Below, one piece after another: positions 24,888 to 33,351 of a stretch of DNA of 64,000 nucleotides. Positions within the stretch are counted from its first letter, which is position 1, and each line of letters starts with the position of its first letter. The notes beneath the pieces are model-generated. The model was not told where the DNA came from and searched no databases. It was given only the letters and a program-made list of their open reading frames with translations. This DNA is from Streptomyces viridochromogenes DSM 40736 (lineage in GTDB: Bacteria; Actinomycetota; Actinomycetes; Streptomycetales; Streptomycetaceae): NCBI RefSeq assembly GCF_000158955.1, contig NZ_GG657757.1, positions 6,603,178-6,667,177 on the forward strand, read 5' to 3'. The position numbers and the translations under genes were made by a program.

Positions 24888-27179
24888 TCACTTGACCGGT
24901 TGTGGTTGGGGCTGGGCGGCTGTTTGGCCGTCGCCGCCTTCGGGTTCGTCGGTGGGGGTGGTCTTGACCGAGTCCAGCAGGAGTTGTGCCACGTCGACGA
25001 CCTGGATGGACTCCTTGGCCTTGCCGTCGTTCTTCTTGCCGTTGACCGAGTCGGTCAGCATGACGAGGCAGAAGGGGCAGGCGGTGGAGACGATGTCGGG
25101 GTTGACCGAGAGGGCCTCGTCGACGCGCTCGTTGTTGATGCGCTTGCCGATCCGCTCCTCCATCCACATGCGCGCACCACCGGCGCCGCAGCAGAAGCCG
25201 CGCTCCTTGTGGCGGTGCATCTCCTCGTTGCGGATGCCCGGGACGGCGGCGATGATCTCGCGCGGCGGTGTGTAGATCTTGTTGTGGCGGCCCAGGTAGC
25301 AGGGGTCGTGGTACGTGATGATGCCCTCGACCGGCGTGACCGGGATGAGCTTGCCCTCGTCCACCAGGTGCTGGAGCAGCTGGGTGTGGTGGATGACCTC
25401 GTAGTCGCCGCCGAGCTGCGGGTACTCGTTGCCGAGCGTGTTGAGGCAGTGCGGGCAGGTCGCGACGATCTTCTTGGCCGACTTGGGCTTCGCCGTCTCG
25501 GGAACGACCTTGCCCTCCTCGTCCGTCTCCTCGCCGAACGCCATGTTCAGCGCCATGACGTTCTCCATGCCGAGCTCCTGGAAGAGGGGCTCGTTGCCGA
25601 GGCGGCGGGCGGAGTCACCGGTGCACTTCTCGTCGCCGCCCATGATGGCGAACTTGACGCCCGCGATGTGGAGGAGTTCGGCGAAGGCCTTGGTGGTCTT
25701 CTTGGCGCGGTCCTCCAGGGCGCCGGCGCAGCCGACCCAGTACAGGTACTCGACCTCGGTGAGGTCCTCGATGTCCTTGCCGACGACGGGGACCTCGAAG
25801 TCGACCTCCTTGAGCCACTCCAGGCGCTGCTTCTTCGCCAGGCCCCAGGGGTTGCCCTTCTTCTCCAGGTTCTTGAGCATCGTGCCCGCCTCGGACGGGA
25901 ACGCGGACTCGATCATGACCTGGTAGCGGCGCATGTCGACGATGTGGTCGACGTGCTCGATGTCCACCGGGCACTGCTCGACGCAGGCGCCGCAGGTGGT
26001 GCAGGACCACAGGACGTCCGGGTCGATGACGCCGTTCTCCTCCAGCGTGCCGACCAGGGGGCGCTCGGCCTCGGCCAGAGCCGCGGCGGGGACGTCCTTC
26101 AGCTGCTCCTCGGAGGCCTTCTCCTCGCCCTCCATGGTCTTGCCGCCGCCGGCCAGCAGGTACGGCGCCTTGGCGTGGGCGTGGTCCCGCAGGGACATGA
26201 TCAGCAGCTTGGGGGAGAGGGGCTTGCCCGTGTTCCAGGCGGGGCACTGCGACTGGCAGCGGCCGCACTCGGTGCAGGTGGAGAAGTCCAGCAGGCCCTT
26301 CCACGAGTACTGCTCGACCTGGGAGACGCCGAAGACGTCGTCCTCGCCCGGGTCGGTGAAGTCGATCGGCTTGCCGCCGGACGTCATCGGCTGCAGGGCG
26401 CCCAGCGCGGTCCCGCCGCTCGCCTCGCGCTTGAACCAGATGTTCGGGAAGGCCAGGAAACGGTGCCAGGCGACACCCATGTTCGTGTTGAGCGAGACGA
26501 CGATCATCCAGATGAAGGATGCGCTGATCTTGATCACGGCCGTCAGGTAGACGAGGTTCTGCAGGGCACTGGTACTCAGCCCCTTGAAGGCCAACACGAG
26601 GGGATACGACGCGAAGTACGCCGGCTCGTAGGCCTCGACGTGGTGCAGCACCCCCTCCAGGCCGCGCAGGGTGAGGATGGCCAGGCCGATGGTGAGGATG
26701 ACGTACTCGACGAAGTACGCCTGCCAGGCCTTGGAGCCGGCGAACCGGGACTTGCGACCGGCCCGAGAGGGCAGGTTGAGCAGCCGGATCACGATGAGGG
26801 TGAGGATGCCCAGGGTCATCGTCGCGCCGAACAGCTCGACCATCAGCTCGTACGGCAGCCACCCGCCGATGACCGGCAACATCCAATCGGCCTGGAAGAG
26901 CTGCCCGAAGGCGTTGGCGAGCGTGAAAAGCAGGCTGAAGAAGGCGACGGCGACGAACCAGTGGGCGATGCCGATGATCCCCCACCGGTTCATTCGGGTG
27001 TGGCCGAGGAACTCCCGGACCACGGTGAGCGTCCGCGCGACCGGATCGTTGGTCCGCAGTCCGGCGGGGACCGGCTGGCCGAGTTTCACGAAGCGGTAGA
27101 TTTGCGCGATGGCTCGGCCGAACAGTGCGACACCGACCATGGCGAGCACCAGCGACACGATGATCGCGGTGAGTTGCAT
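24888..27179 (-). CDS. Membrane-bound (Fe-S) heterodisulfide-reductase-like oxidoreductase
   Basis: A 763-residue fusion. The N-terminal part (about 1-260) has 5-6 membrane helices of a NarI/HdrE-like haem b domain, with possible haem histidines (IGIAHWFVAVAF, GVLHHVEAYE). Two [4Fe-4S] motifs follow, CTECGRCQSQCP and CTTCGACVEQCP. Two CCG domains come last (CPHCLNTLGNEYP...HDPCYLGRHN, and GFCCGAGGARMWMEE...ACPFCLVML). It probably passes electrons between quinone and a cytoplasmic thiol or flavin partner; it is widespread in Streptomyces with no proven substrate. ATG 27179 is preferred because GAGGAG lies just upstream. Confidence 0.85.
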   Translation of the reverse strand: MQLTAIIVSLVLAMVGVALFGRAIAQIYRFVKLGQPVPAGLRTNDPVARTLTVVREFLGHTRMNRWGIIGIAHWFVAVAFFSLLFTLANAFGQLFQADWMLPVIGGWLPYELMVELFGATMTLGILTLIVIRLLNLPSRAGRKSRFAGSKAWQAYFVEYVILTIGLAILTLRGLEGVLHHVEAYEPAYFASYPLVLAFKGLSTSALQNLVYLTAVIKISASFIWMIVVSLNTNMGVAWHRFLAFPNIWFKREASGGTALGALQPMTSGGKPIDFTDPGEDDVFGVSQVEQYSWKGLLDFSTCTECGRCQSQCPAWNTGKPLSPKLLIMSLRDHAHAKAPYLLAGGGKTMEGEEKASEEQLKDVPAAALAEAERPLVGTLEENGVIDPDVLWSCTTCGACVEQCPVDIEHVDHIVDMRRYQVMIESAFPSEAGTMLKNLEKKGNPWGLAKKQRLEWLKEVDFEVPVVGKDIEDLTEVEYLYWVGCAGALEDRAKKTTKAFAELLHIAGVKFAIMGGDEKCTGDSARRLGNEPLFQELGMENVMALNMAFGEETDEEGKVVPETAKPKSAKKIVATCPHCLNTLGNEYPQLGGDYEVIHHTQLLQHLVDEGKLIPVTPVEGIITYHDPCYLGRHNKIYTPPREIIAAVPGIRNEEMHRHKERGFCCGAGGARMWMEERIGKRINNERVDEALSVNPDIVSTACPFCLVMLTDSVNGKKNDGKAKESIQVVDVAQLLLDSVKTTPTDEPEGGDGQTAAQPQPQPVK

Positions 27180-27347
27180 GAGGGCTCCTCGGGCCTGCGA
27201 GAGCGAGAGTTCGAGATCTACTAAGCGGTAACTTTGGGTTCTGGGGCTGACATTACCCAGGGCCGCAGGCTCCATGAAGGCACGCAGTTGGTGATCTGCG
27301 TCGCTGAGGCAACCCATGGTTCGGCCCTGCCGGACCGGCGTCGCATG

Positions 27348-27980
27348 TCATCGACGGGGCGAACCGGCGACGAGAGCGCCGTGAACGAGCAGCTGCACGA
27401 GGTCCGGCAGTTGCGAGTCGCACAGCGGGCGGTCGAGTTCCCGGGAGCGGGCGAACAGCAGATCGAAGTAGGCCTGGGCTATCTGAAGTGGGGGCAGCCG
27501 CAGGGAGCCCTCCTCGGGGGCCAGCAGGGCCGCCAGGGAGGCGACGACGGACTCGACGGCCTCGCGGACCTCCCGCATTCCAGCGGTGGAGGCGGTGGAC
27601 TCGCGCCGCGCCCTGGTGTGCCCTACCGCCTCCAGGTAAGCGACCACCGTACCCATGCGCATCAGGTACGTCTCCAGCGCTCCGGCAGCCGCGAGGAGAC
27701 GCGCTGTCACTGAGGCGCCCAAAGGAATGTCGGCAAGCTCGCGCAGGACATCGTCGCAGCGCGCGGCCTCGGCCATGCAGGCGTTGAGCAACTCGTGCTT
27801 GTCGGCGAAGACCTGAAAGATCGTCGCTTCGTTGATGCCGGCGGCGCGGGCTACCTGACGAGTGGTCACTGCCAGGCCGTGCTCCGCGATCAGTGCGAGG
27901 GTGGATCGGACGATCATCTGGCGGCGCAGCTGCGGGCTCATCTTCGGAGCCCGTCGCCGTTTGGGGGCCGGGGCGGTCAT
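27348..27980 (-). CDS. TetR-family transcriptional regulator
   Basis: A 210-residue repressor. The basic leader (TAPAPKRRRAPKMSP) precedes the TetR helix-turn-helix: MIVRSTLALIAEHGLAVTTR then QVARAAGINEATIFQVFADK. The ligand domain is divergent (LLAAAGALETYLMRMG). It points away from the biosynthetic cluster, with 352 nt between its start and the first cluster gene, and lies 168 nt upstream of the Fe-S gene on the same strand. It may regulate itself, the Fe-S gene or an efflux target; the link to the cluster is positional only. Confidence 0.85.
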   Translation of the reverse strand: MTAPAPKRRRAPKMSPQLRRQMIVRSTLALIAEHGLAVTTRQVARAAGINEATIFQVFADKHELLNACMAEAARCDDVLRELADIPLGASVTARLLAAAGALETYLMRMGTVVAYLEAVGHTRARRESTASTAGMREVREAVESVVASLAALLAPEEGSLRLPPLQIAQAYFDLLFARSRELDRPLCDSQLPDLVQLLVHGALVAGSPRR

Positions 27981-28331
27981 CCGCCAGAGGTTACTGAGCA
28001 GTTCATCACTTGGTCAATTGCGGTCCCGGCATCCCGAAACGGCGCCGAGGCGCCATTGTGTCCGTAGGTGGCCATGGCCGCCGTCGGTCATAACGGAGCT
28101 ATTCCCCATGGGCGACATCTGGCAAAGTCATACCTGAACTGCGGCCACCTATCGGAAACCGTGGAACGTGGTCCTGGGTCATTGCACGGAAACCAGACCA
28201 GGTCCATGAAGCGGCGAACCCTGCGACCTCACGCAAGCGCGCGCCGCCCCTCCTTTTGCCTGTTGAGCACCTTTACGGGAAGTCCCCCACAGGAGGACCC
28301 GGACCGCCCTACACGACTTGAAAGCGATACA
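27981..28331. other. Intergenic region between tetR and the biosynthetic cluster
   Basis: About 350 bases with no supported gene. It carries the divergent promoters of tetR and the first cluster gene. GC content is lower than in the core region. The frame of the DUF6875 gene stays open upstream to 28068, but homology begins only at 28332. I see no clear palindromic operator. Confidence 0.4.
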
Positions 28332-29009
28332 GTGCCGGACATTGATGTTAGGCTGACAGAACCAGCCGCAGAGATAGCCAAGCTGATTGATGACTGGCTG
28401 ACGGGCTACATAACCAAGCCCCATGCGGAGCTCGGTCGCAGCGGTCCTGTGTGTCCGTTCGTCGAGCCCTCACGGAGAGCCGGCTGTCTCGTGCTCTATA
28501 CCGCGGAATGGCGACCGGAGTTCGGCCTCTCGCACATGGTGGACACCGTCGACAACGCGGTTGAATATTTCGCCACCCACGAGTGGGACTCGCGGAACTC
28601 CAACCTCCACTCGCTGCTCGTAGCGGTGCCGGATCTGCCCCGCGATGCCTACTGGTTGATCGACAAGGCGCACGAACTCACCAAGGACCGCGTCGTAGCC
28701 AGGGGTTTCATGCTGGGGCAGTTCCACCCGACCTGCGAAGAGCCCGCAGCGCGCAACAGCGGATTCCCCGTCAACAGGTCGCCGATACCGCTGTTCGCGG
28801 TACGAAACATGGCTTTGCACGACATACTCTTCCTGCACGCCGACGACGTCTGGTTCGCAGAATACGAGCGGCGCCATGGACGGCATTACGAGAAGCCGGA
28901 CCGCATCGCCCCTGATTTCGTCAGACTGTTCCAAGACGCGCGTGCTCGACTGGCCGGTGGACCTCACCAGCGACGCACTGACTCGCTGAACACCGGCCGC
29001 ATCCGGTGA
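28332..29009 (+). CDS. DUF6875-like protein of unknown function
   Basis: A 225-residue soluble protein from GTG 28332 (VPDIDVRLTEPAAEIAKLID). The diagnostic segment is KPHAELGRSGPVCPFVEPS with a conserved Cys. Later blocks are LHSLLVAVPDLPRD, KDRVVARGFMLGQFHPTCEE and PLFAVRNMALHDILFLH. I match it to DUF6875 from memory of these motifs; no biochemical function is known to me. The conserved CPFV cysteine and the FHPTCEE and MALHDILF histidines could form a metal or active site (inference). It is the first gene of the rightward transcript that continues into the dioxygenase. Confidence 0.7.
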   Translation: MPDIDVRLTEPAAEIAKLIDDWLTGYITKPHAELGRSGPVCPFVEPSRRAGCLVLYTAEWRPEFGLSHMVDTVDNAVEYFATHEWDSRNSNLHSLLVAVPDLPRDAYWLIDKAHELTKDRVVARGFMLGQFHPTCEEPAARNSGFPVNRSPIPLFAVRNMALHDILFLHADDVWFAEYERRHGRHYEKPDRIAPDFVRLFQDARARLAGGPHQRRTDSLNTGRIR

Positions 29010-29055
29010 CGTCACAAGCGTCCATCAGAGCCTGACCCATGGAGAAAGAAACCGC

Positions 29056-29886
29056 ATGGAGCAGCCGAGTTCCTGTCCAAGGCAGCAGAACGGCAGTGAG
29101 GGCGCACCCCCCTACGTCACCTACGCCCACATGGACAGGTTGCACGAATTGCAGCAACCGCGATCCGACTCTCCGCGGGAACTGACGTTCCTGCTCATCA
29201 GTCATGTCAAGGAACTGCTGTTCCGGGCTGTACTCGTGGAGGTGGACCAGGCTCGCGAACAGCTTCGCGAGAGCCAGGTCGACCAGGCGTGTGAGAGCCT
29301 GTCGCGTGCCGTGCGCGTCCAGCGGCTGCTGGTGAACGTATGGGACACGATGACGGCGATGTCGCCGGATGAGTTCCTTGCGTTCCGTGACATCCTCGGC
29401 GAGGCATCCGGCACTCAGTCCTTCATGTATCGGACGCTGGAGTTCGCGCTCGGCAACAAGGACCCTCGGACCGTGGCTCAGTGTTCCCGCTCCATGGACC
29501 TCTATCCGGAACTCAAAAAGGCGTTGTATGCCCCGAGTCTCTACGACGAGGCGCTGAGCCTGCTGGTCCGCATGGGAGCCAAGATTCCACGAGGCGTCTA
29601 CGAGCGTGAGCCAGGGGCGCCGTACACGCCCAGCCCGGCTGTGGAACAGGCGTGGCTCGCCGTCTACCAGGAGCCGACTCGCTGGAGGCAGGCCCATCGA
29701 GTCGCGGAGCTGCTGACCGAGGTGTCATATCAGTTCTCCCGCTGGCGCGCCACGCATCTCCTGGTGGTGGAACGCATGCTCGGCAGCAAGCCGGGAACGG
29801 GCGGCACGGCGGGCCTGGACTGGCTTCGGTCGGTGAACGAGCACCGCTTCTTTCCCGAACTGTGGACCGTCCGCACACTCCTCTGA
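29056..29886 (+). CDS. Tryptophan 2,3-dioxygenase
   Basis: Haem enzyme that cleaves the indole ring of L-Trp to N-formylkynurenine. The 276-residue length is normal for bacterial TDO. Conserved text: YVTYAHMDRLHELQQP, ELTFLLISHVKELLFRAVL (equivalent to FQxxHQxxELWFK), FRDILGEASGTQSFMYRTLE, the haem-ligand region RWRATHLLVVERMLG and the substrate loop GTGGTAGLDWLRSV. The usual HQ in the active-site helix reads HV here, and ELWF reads ELLF, so the pocket is somewhat divergent. It opens the kynurenine route together with the formamidase (32308) and kynureninase (31036). Confidence 0.9.
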   Translation: MEQPSSCPRQQNGSEGAPPYVTYAHMDRLHELQQPRSDSPRELTFLLISHVKELLFRAVLVEVDQAREQLRESQVDQACESLSRAVRVQRLLVNVWDTMTAMSPDEFLAFRDILGEASGTQSFMYRTLEFALGNKDPRTVAQCSRSMDLYPELKKALYAPSLYDEALSLLVRMGAKIPRGVYEREPGAPYTPSPAVEQAWLAVYQEPTRWRQAHRVAELLTEVSYQFSRWRATHLLVVERMLGSKPGTGGTAGLDWLRSVNEHRFFPELWTVRTLL

Positions 29887-29922
29887 CTCCCGATCCCACC
29901 CATTCAGATTGGAGGGCTGGTC

Positions 29923-30966
29923 GTGACCACCGCCCCTGCCCTGACGATGCGCGGACTGGTGCCGATCCTGTTCGGACATGCCGCGTTCCAGCAACTCAAC
30001 GCGGCGTGCGAGCTCGGGCTCTTCGAGTGTCTGCACAGCGCACCGGGCGCCTCCGCGGAGTCCATCGCGGCCGGTACCGGCCTGAGCACGCACTCGGCCC
30101 AGGTGCTGCTGCTGGGGACGACGTCGCTCGGTCTCACGACAAAGGGCCCGGACGGCTACCAAAACTGCGCCATCGTGGAGGAAGCGTTCCGCGAAGGCAG
30201 CTGGCCGGTGCTGCGGGCCATCGTGGAGTTCCAAGCCAAGATCGCCTACCTGCCGGCCATGGACTACGCGGAGTCCCTGCGCACGGGTGAGAACATCGGC
30301 ATTCGCCACTTCCCCGGCGACACACGGGACCTCTACACCCGCCTGGCCAACACCGAGGGCCTGGAGCAGCTGTTCTACCGGTGCATGAACTCCTGGTCGA
30401 CCCTGTCGAACCCGGTGCTGCTCGAAGGCGTGGACTACTCACAGGTCCAGCGGGTGCTCGATGTGGGCGGTGGGGACGCGGTCAACGCGATCGCCCTCGC
30501 CTCGGCCCACGAGCATCTGCGCATCACCGTTCTGGACCGACCCGGCGCACTTGACGTCGCCAAGGAGAAGATCGCCCAGCATGGCCTGGCCGATCGCATC
30601 GACACCCATGCGGCGGACCTGTTCGACGATGCCTATCCGACCGGCTATGACTGCGTTCTGTTCGCGCACCAGCTGGTGATCTGGACGCCAGAGCAGAACA
30701 AGGCTCTGCTCGGCAAAGCCTTTGACGCGATGGCCGACGGGCAGCGTGTGCTCATCTTCAATGCCTTCTCCGACGACGACGGCACCGGTCCGCTGTATGC
30801 CGGACTGGACAGCGTCTATTTCTCCACGCTGCCTTTCCGCGGCAGCACCCTCTATCCATGGCGGGACTACGAGGAGTGGCTGCGGCACTGCGGGTTCTCC
30901 AGGATCAACAGGATCACGATCGACTCCTGGACACCTCATGGAGTCATCGAGGCCTACAAGGGCTGA
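29923..30966 (+). CDS. SAM-dependent methyltransferase, winged-helix O-methyltransferase family
   Basis: A 347-residue enzyme with the acetylserotonin-OMT architecture. The N-terminal dimerisation/winged helix (PILFGHAAFQQLNAACELGLF, SAESIAAGTGLSTHSAQVLL) is followed by a Rossmann SAM domain with VLDVGGGDAVNAIALASAH and the acid in ITVLDRPG. GTG start with TTGGAGGG upstream, 36 nt after the dioxygenase gene. Possible substrates are kynurenine, anthranilate or a hydroxylated form (O-, N- or C-methylation). Enzymes of this general kind C-methylate 3-hydroxykynurenine in actinomycin/sibiromycin-type routes and plant relatives N-methylate anthranilate, so the position is open. Confidence 0.82.
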   Translation: MTTAPALTMRGLVPILFGHAAFQQLNAACELGLFECLHSAPGASAESIAAGTGLSTHSAQVLLLGTTSLGLTTKGPDGYQNCAIVEEAFREGSWPVLRAIVEFQAKIAYLPAMDYAESLRTGENIGIRHFPGDTRDLYTRLANTEGLEQLFYRCMNSWSTLSNPVLLEGVDYSQVQRVLDVGGGDAVNAIALASAHEHLRITVLDRPGALDVAKEKIAQHGLADRIDTHAADLFDDAYPTGYDCVLFAHQLVIWTPEQNKALLGKAFDAMADGQRVLIFNAFSDDDGTGPLYAGLDSVYFSTLPFRGSTLYPWRDYEEWLRHCGFSRINRITIDSWTPHGVIEAYKG

Positions 30967-30988
30967 GGTCTGGGCCCCCGACAGCGGC

Positions 30989-31020
30989 GCTGGGTTCGGG
31001 CGGGGCCGTCCGGACCCAGC
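30989..31020. terminator. Hairpin terminator between convergent cluster transcripts
   Basis: GCTGGGTTCGG pairs with CCGGACCCAGC (one G-T wobble) around a 10-nt loop. It separates the rightward methyltransferase from the leftward kynureninase. Confidence 0.6.
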
Positions 31021-31035
31021 ACCGTCCGGCGCCTG

Positions 31036-32274
31036 TCAGGTGATCAGCGTCGGGGTCGTGAATCGGGGGTCGTGGTGTTCACCGGAGAGCGCGATGTCGC
31101 GCAACGTCGTCACCGCTCGGTGGATGTCGGCGTGGGAGACGTACAGCGCGTTGTAGCCGAAGCGCAGCATGTTCGGGGGCCGCACGTCCCCGATGACTCC
31201 TCTGGCGATCAAGGCCCTCATCAGTGCGTGGGCGTCCGGGTGAGCCACCGTCACCTGGCTGCCCCGCAGGGCGCCCTCCCTCGGAGTCACCAGCTCGAAG
31301 CCCAAGGACGCCAGGTGTTGGTCGAAGCATTCGATCAAGAAGTCGCCGAGCGACAGACTCTTGGCACGTATCTCGGCCATCTCGACGCCGTCGAAAACCT
31401 CCAGGGCCGCTTCGAGAGCGAGAAGAGAGAGCACCGGGGGTGTACCGATTCTGGTCCGCGAGATGCCGGGCGCCGGCTCGAAGCCCTGCTCCATATGAAA
31501 CGGCCGGGCGTGCCCATGCCAACCAGTGAGCGGCGGCTCGAAGGTGTCGTGATGCCCGCGCGCCACATAGATGAACGCGGGGGAGCCAGGACCGCCGGAC
31601 AAGAACTTGTACGTACAGCCCACGGCGATGTCGACGCGCTGGTCGTCCAGCGCGACAGGCAGCGCGCCCGCAGCATGGCACAGGTCCCACACCACCACGG
31701 CGCCCGCGGCGTGAGCGGCGGCGGTGACCTCGGCCATGTCCCACAACCGTCCGGTGCGGAAGTCCACGGCTCCGTAGGAGACGACAGCCACCTGCTCGCC
31801 CTGCTCCCGCAGGAAGCCGTGCACGTCGGGCACCGGAACAGCGACGACATCCAGCCCGCACAGGCGAGCCACCGACTCCGCCAGGTATCGGTTGGTGGGG
31901 AAGTGGTCTGGATCCGTGACCAACAGCCTGCGCCCGGGTCGCAGCCGCGCAGCTCCGACCAAGGCGTTGAACGTCTGAACAGAGGTCGACTCGCCCACCA
32001 CGATCTGACCTGGTGCGGCTCCGAGCAAGCGGCCGATGCGATCGCCGATCCGCAGCGGTGCGCCCCACCAGTCGTCCTCGGTCCATGCCGTGATCAGGTG
32101 ATCGCCCCACTGGTCGCGAACCACCGTCTCCAACGTGGCCGGGACGCGGCCGGACAGTGCCCCCAGTGAGTTCCCATCCAAGTAGACGATCTCTTTCGGC
32201 AGCAGAAACTTTTCCCGCCGTGAATACAGCGGATCTGCCATGTCGAGATTCTGGGCATCCCTTGCGGTAGGCAT
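31036..32274 (-). CDS. kynU: Kynureninase
   Basis: PLP enzyme that hydrolyses kynurenine (or 3-hydroxykynurenine) to anthranilate (or its 3-hydroxy form) and alanine. The 412-residue protein has IVYLDGNSLGALSGRVP, TDPDHFPTNRYL, VVVWDLCHAAGALPVAL (PLP-binding Asp region) and the Schiff-base lysine in GCTYKFLSGGPGSPAF. The substrate-end motif TGWHGHARPF is also present. ATG 32274 is preceded by AAAGAGG. It is divergent from the formamidase, with only 33 bp between start codons, so each promoter must overlap the partner's coding region. Confidence 0.93.
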   Translation of the reverse strand: MPTARDAQNLDMADPLYSRREKFLLPKEIVYLDGNSLGALSGRVPATLETVVRDQWGDHLITAWTEDDWWGAPLRIGDRIGRLLGAAPGQIVVGESTSVQTFNALVGAARLRPGRRLLVTDPDHFPTNRYLAESVARLCGLDVVAVPVPDVHGFLREQGEQVAVVSYGAVDFRTGRLWDMAEVTAAAHAAGAVVVWDLCHAAGALPVALDDQRVDIAVGCTYKFLSGGPGSPAFIYVARGHHDTFEPPLTGWHGHARPFHMEQGFEPAPGISRTRIGTPPVLSLLALEAALEVFDGVEMAEIRAKSLSLGDFLIECFDQHLASLGFELVTPREGALRGSQVTVAHPDAHALMRALIARGVIGDVRPPNMLRFGYNALYVSHADIHRAVTTLRDIALSGEHHDPRFTTPTLIT

Positions 32275-32307
32275 GGGCTACCTCTTTCGGTCGATGAGGA
32301 GAACGAG

Positions 32308-33150
32308 ATGTATATCTACGGCGACATGACCCAGGAGGAACTCGACCGGGAGTATTCCCCGAGTTCCTGCGTGCCGCAATTCTCTGCGCATCTTACACGT
32401 TATGCGACAGACAGCGACCGGGCCAGGGAAATCCTTGACCACCGGCTTGACGTTCGCTACGGGCCCGGCGCGGCGGAGTTGCTGGACTTTTATCCGCCGC
32501 GACGTCCCCAGGCCCCGCTGTTCGTTTTCGTACATGGTGGTCACTGGCAGGAGATGAACAAGGAGGCGTCCGCGTTCGCTGCTCCCGACCTGGTGGAGCA
32601 GGGTGCGGGATTCATTGCCGTCGGCTACGGCCTCGCACCGGACCACGGCATCGGATCAATGGTCACATCAATACGGCGGGCCCTCGGGTGGATAGCGTCC
32701 CACGCCGCGGAGCTGGGTACCCGGCGCGACCTCCTTTTCGCGGGCGGCAGTTCGGCGGGAGCGCACCTCGTGGCGATGGCGCTGTGCGCCGCCGCGGAGG
32801 AGCCCTGGGACGTCTCCGGGACAGTGCTGCTCAGCGGCGTCTACGACCTTGAGCCGGTGCGGTTGAGTTACGTCAACGACAAGGTGCGCATGGACGGATC
32901 CGCGGCGGCCGCCAACAGCCCCATCCACCATCTCCCGCTTGCCACGGCGAAGGTCATCGTCGCGAGGGGTGCCGCTGAGACCGCCGAATACGCCCGGCAG
33001 CACGTCGACTTCGTGAACGCGTTGGCGCACCGCGGCCTGCGACCCGTCGATCTGACGGTGGCCGGGCGCGACCACTTCGACCTGCCCTTCGACCTCGGGC
33101 GTCGCGGCACCGCGCTGGGCGATGCCGTGCTGACCCAGATGGGCCTGTGA
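32308..33150 (+). CDS. Kynurenine formamidase-like alpha/beta hydrolase
   Basis: Hydrolyses N-formylkynurenine to kynurenine and formate. A 280-residue alpha/beta hydrolase of the HSL/KynB-BNA7 type: N-terminal MTQEELDREYSPSSCVPQF as in aryl formamidases, oxyanion-hole motif VFVHGGHWQEMNK, nucleophile Ser in AGGSSAGAHLVAM, and a catalytic His in VAGRDHFDLPF. Ribosome site GAGGAGAA. It fills the step between the dioxygenase and kynureninase encoded beside it, which makes the assignment firm by context. Confidence 0.88.
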   Translation: MYIYGDMTQEELDREYSPSSCVPQFSAHLTRYATDSDRAREILDHRLDVRYGPGAAELLDFYPPRRPQAPLFVFVHGGHWQEMNKEASAFAAPDLVEQGAGFIAVGYGLAPDHGIGSMVTSIRRALGWIASHAAELGTRRDLLFAGGSSAGAHLVAMALCAAAEEPWDVSGTVLLSGVYDLEPVRLSYVNDKVRMDGSAAAANSPIHHLPLATAKVIVARGAAETAEYARQHVDFVNALAHRGLRPVDLTVAGRDHFDLPFDLGRRGTALGDAVLTQMGL

Positions 33151-33351
33151 CCAAGAAGACCGCGAGGCCTTCTGGTGTGGCCGAAGGCGGTCATGGCACC
33201 ACCCAGCCATCTACGCGATATCTGTGGGCTCCCTGTCATCGCCGGCTACTGCTAAATTCTTTTTCGCTGATCAGGAGTTCAAAGGGGGGGCGAAAAATTG
33301 CTCCCTCGAACGCAGGGCAGGCGTATCTTCGATGGTCAAAGGATGAATGAG

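Noticed and set aside
24900..27224. A 774-codon rightward frame opposite the Fe-S oxidoreductase
   Set aside because: Shadow of the real leftward gene with its iron-sulfur motifs; the rightward text has no family features.
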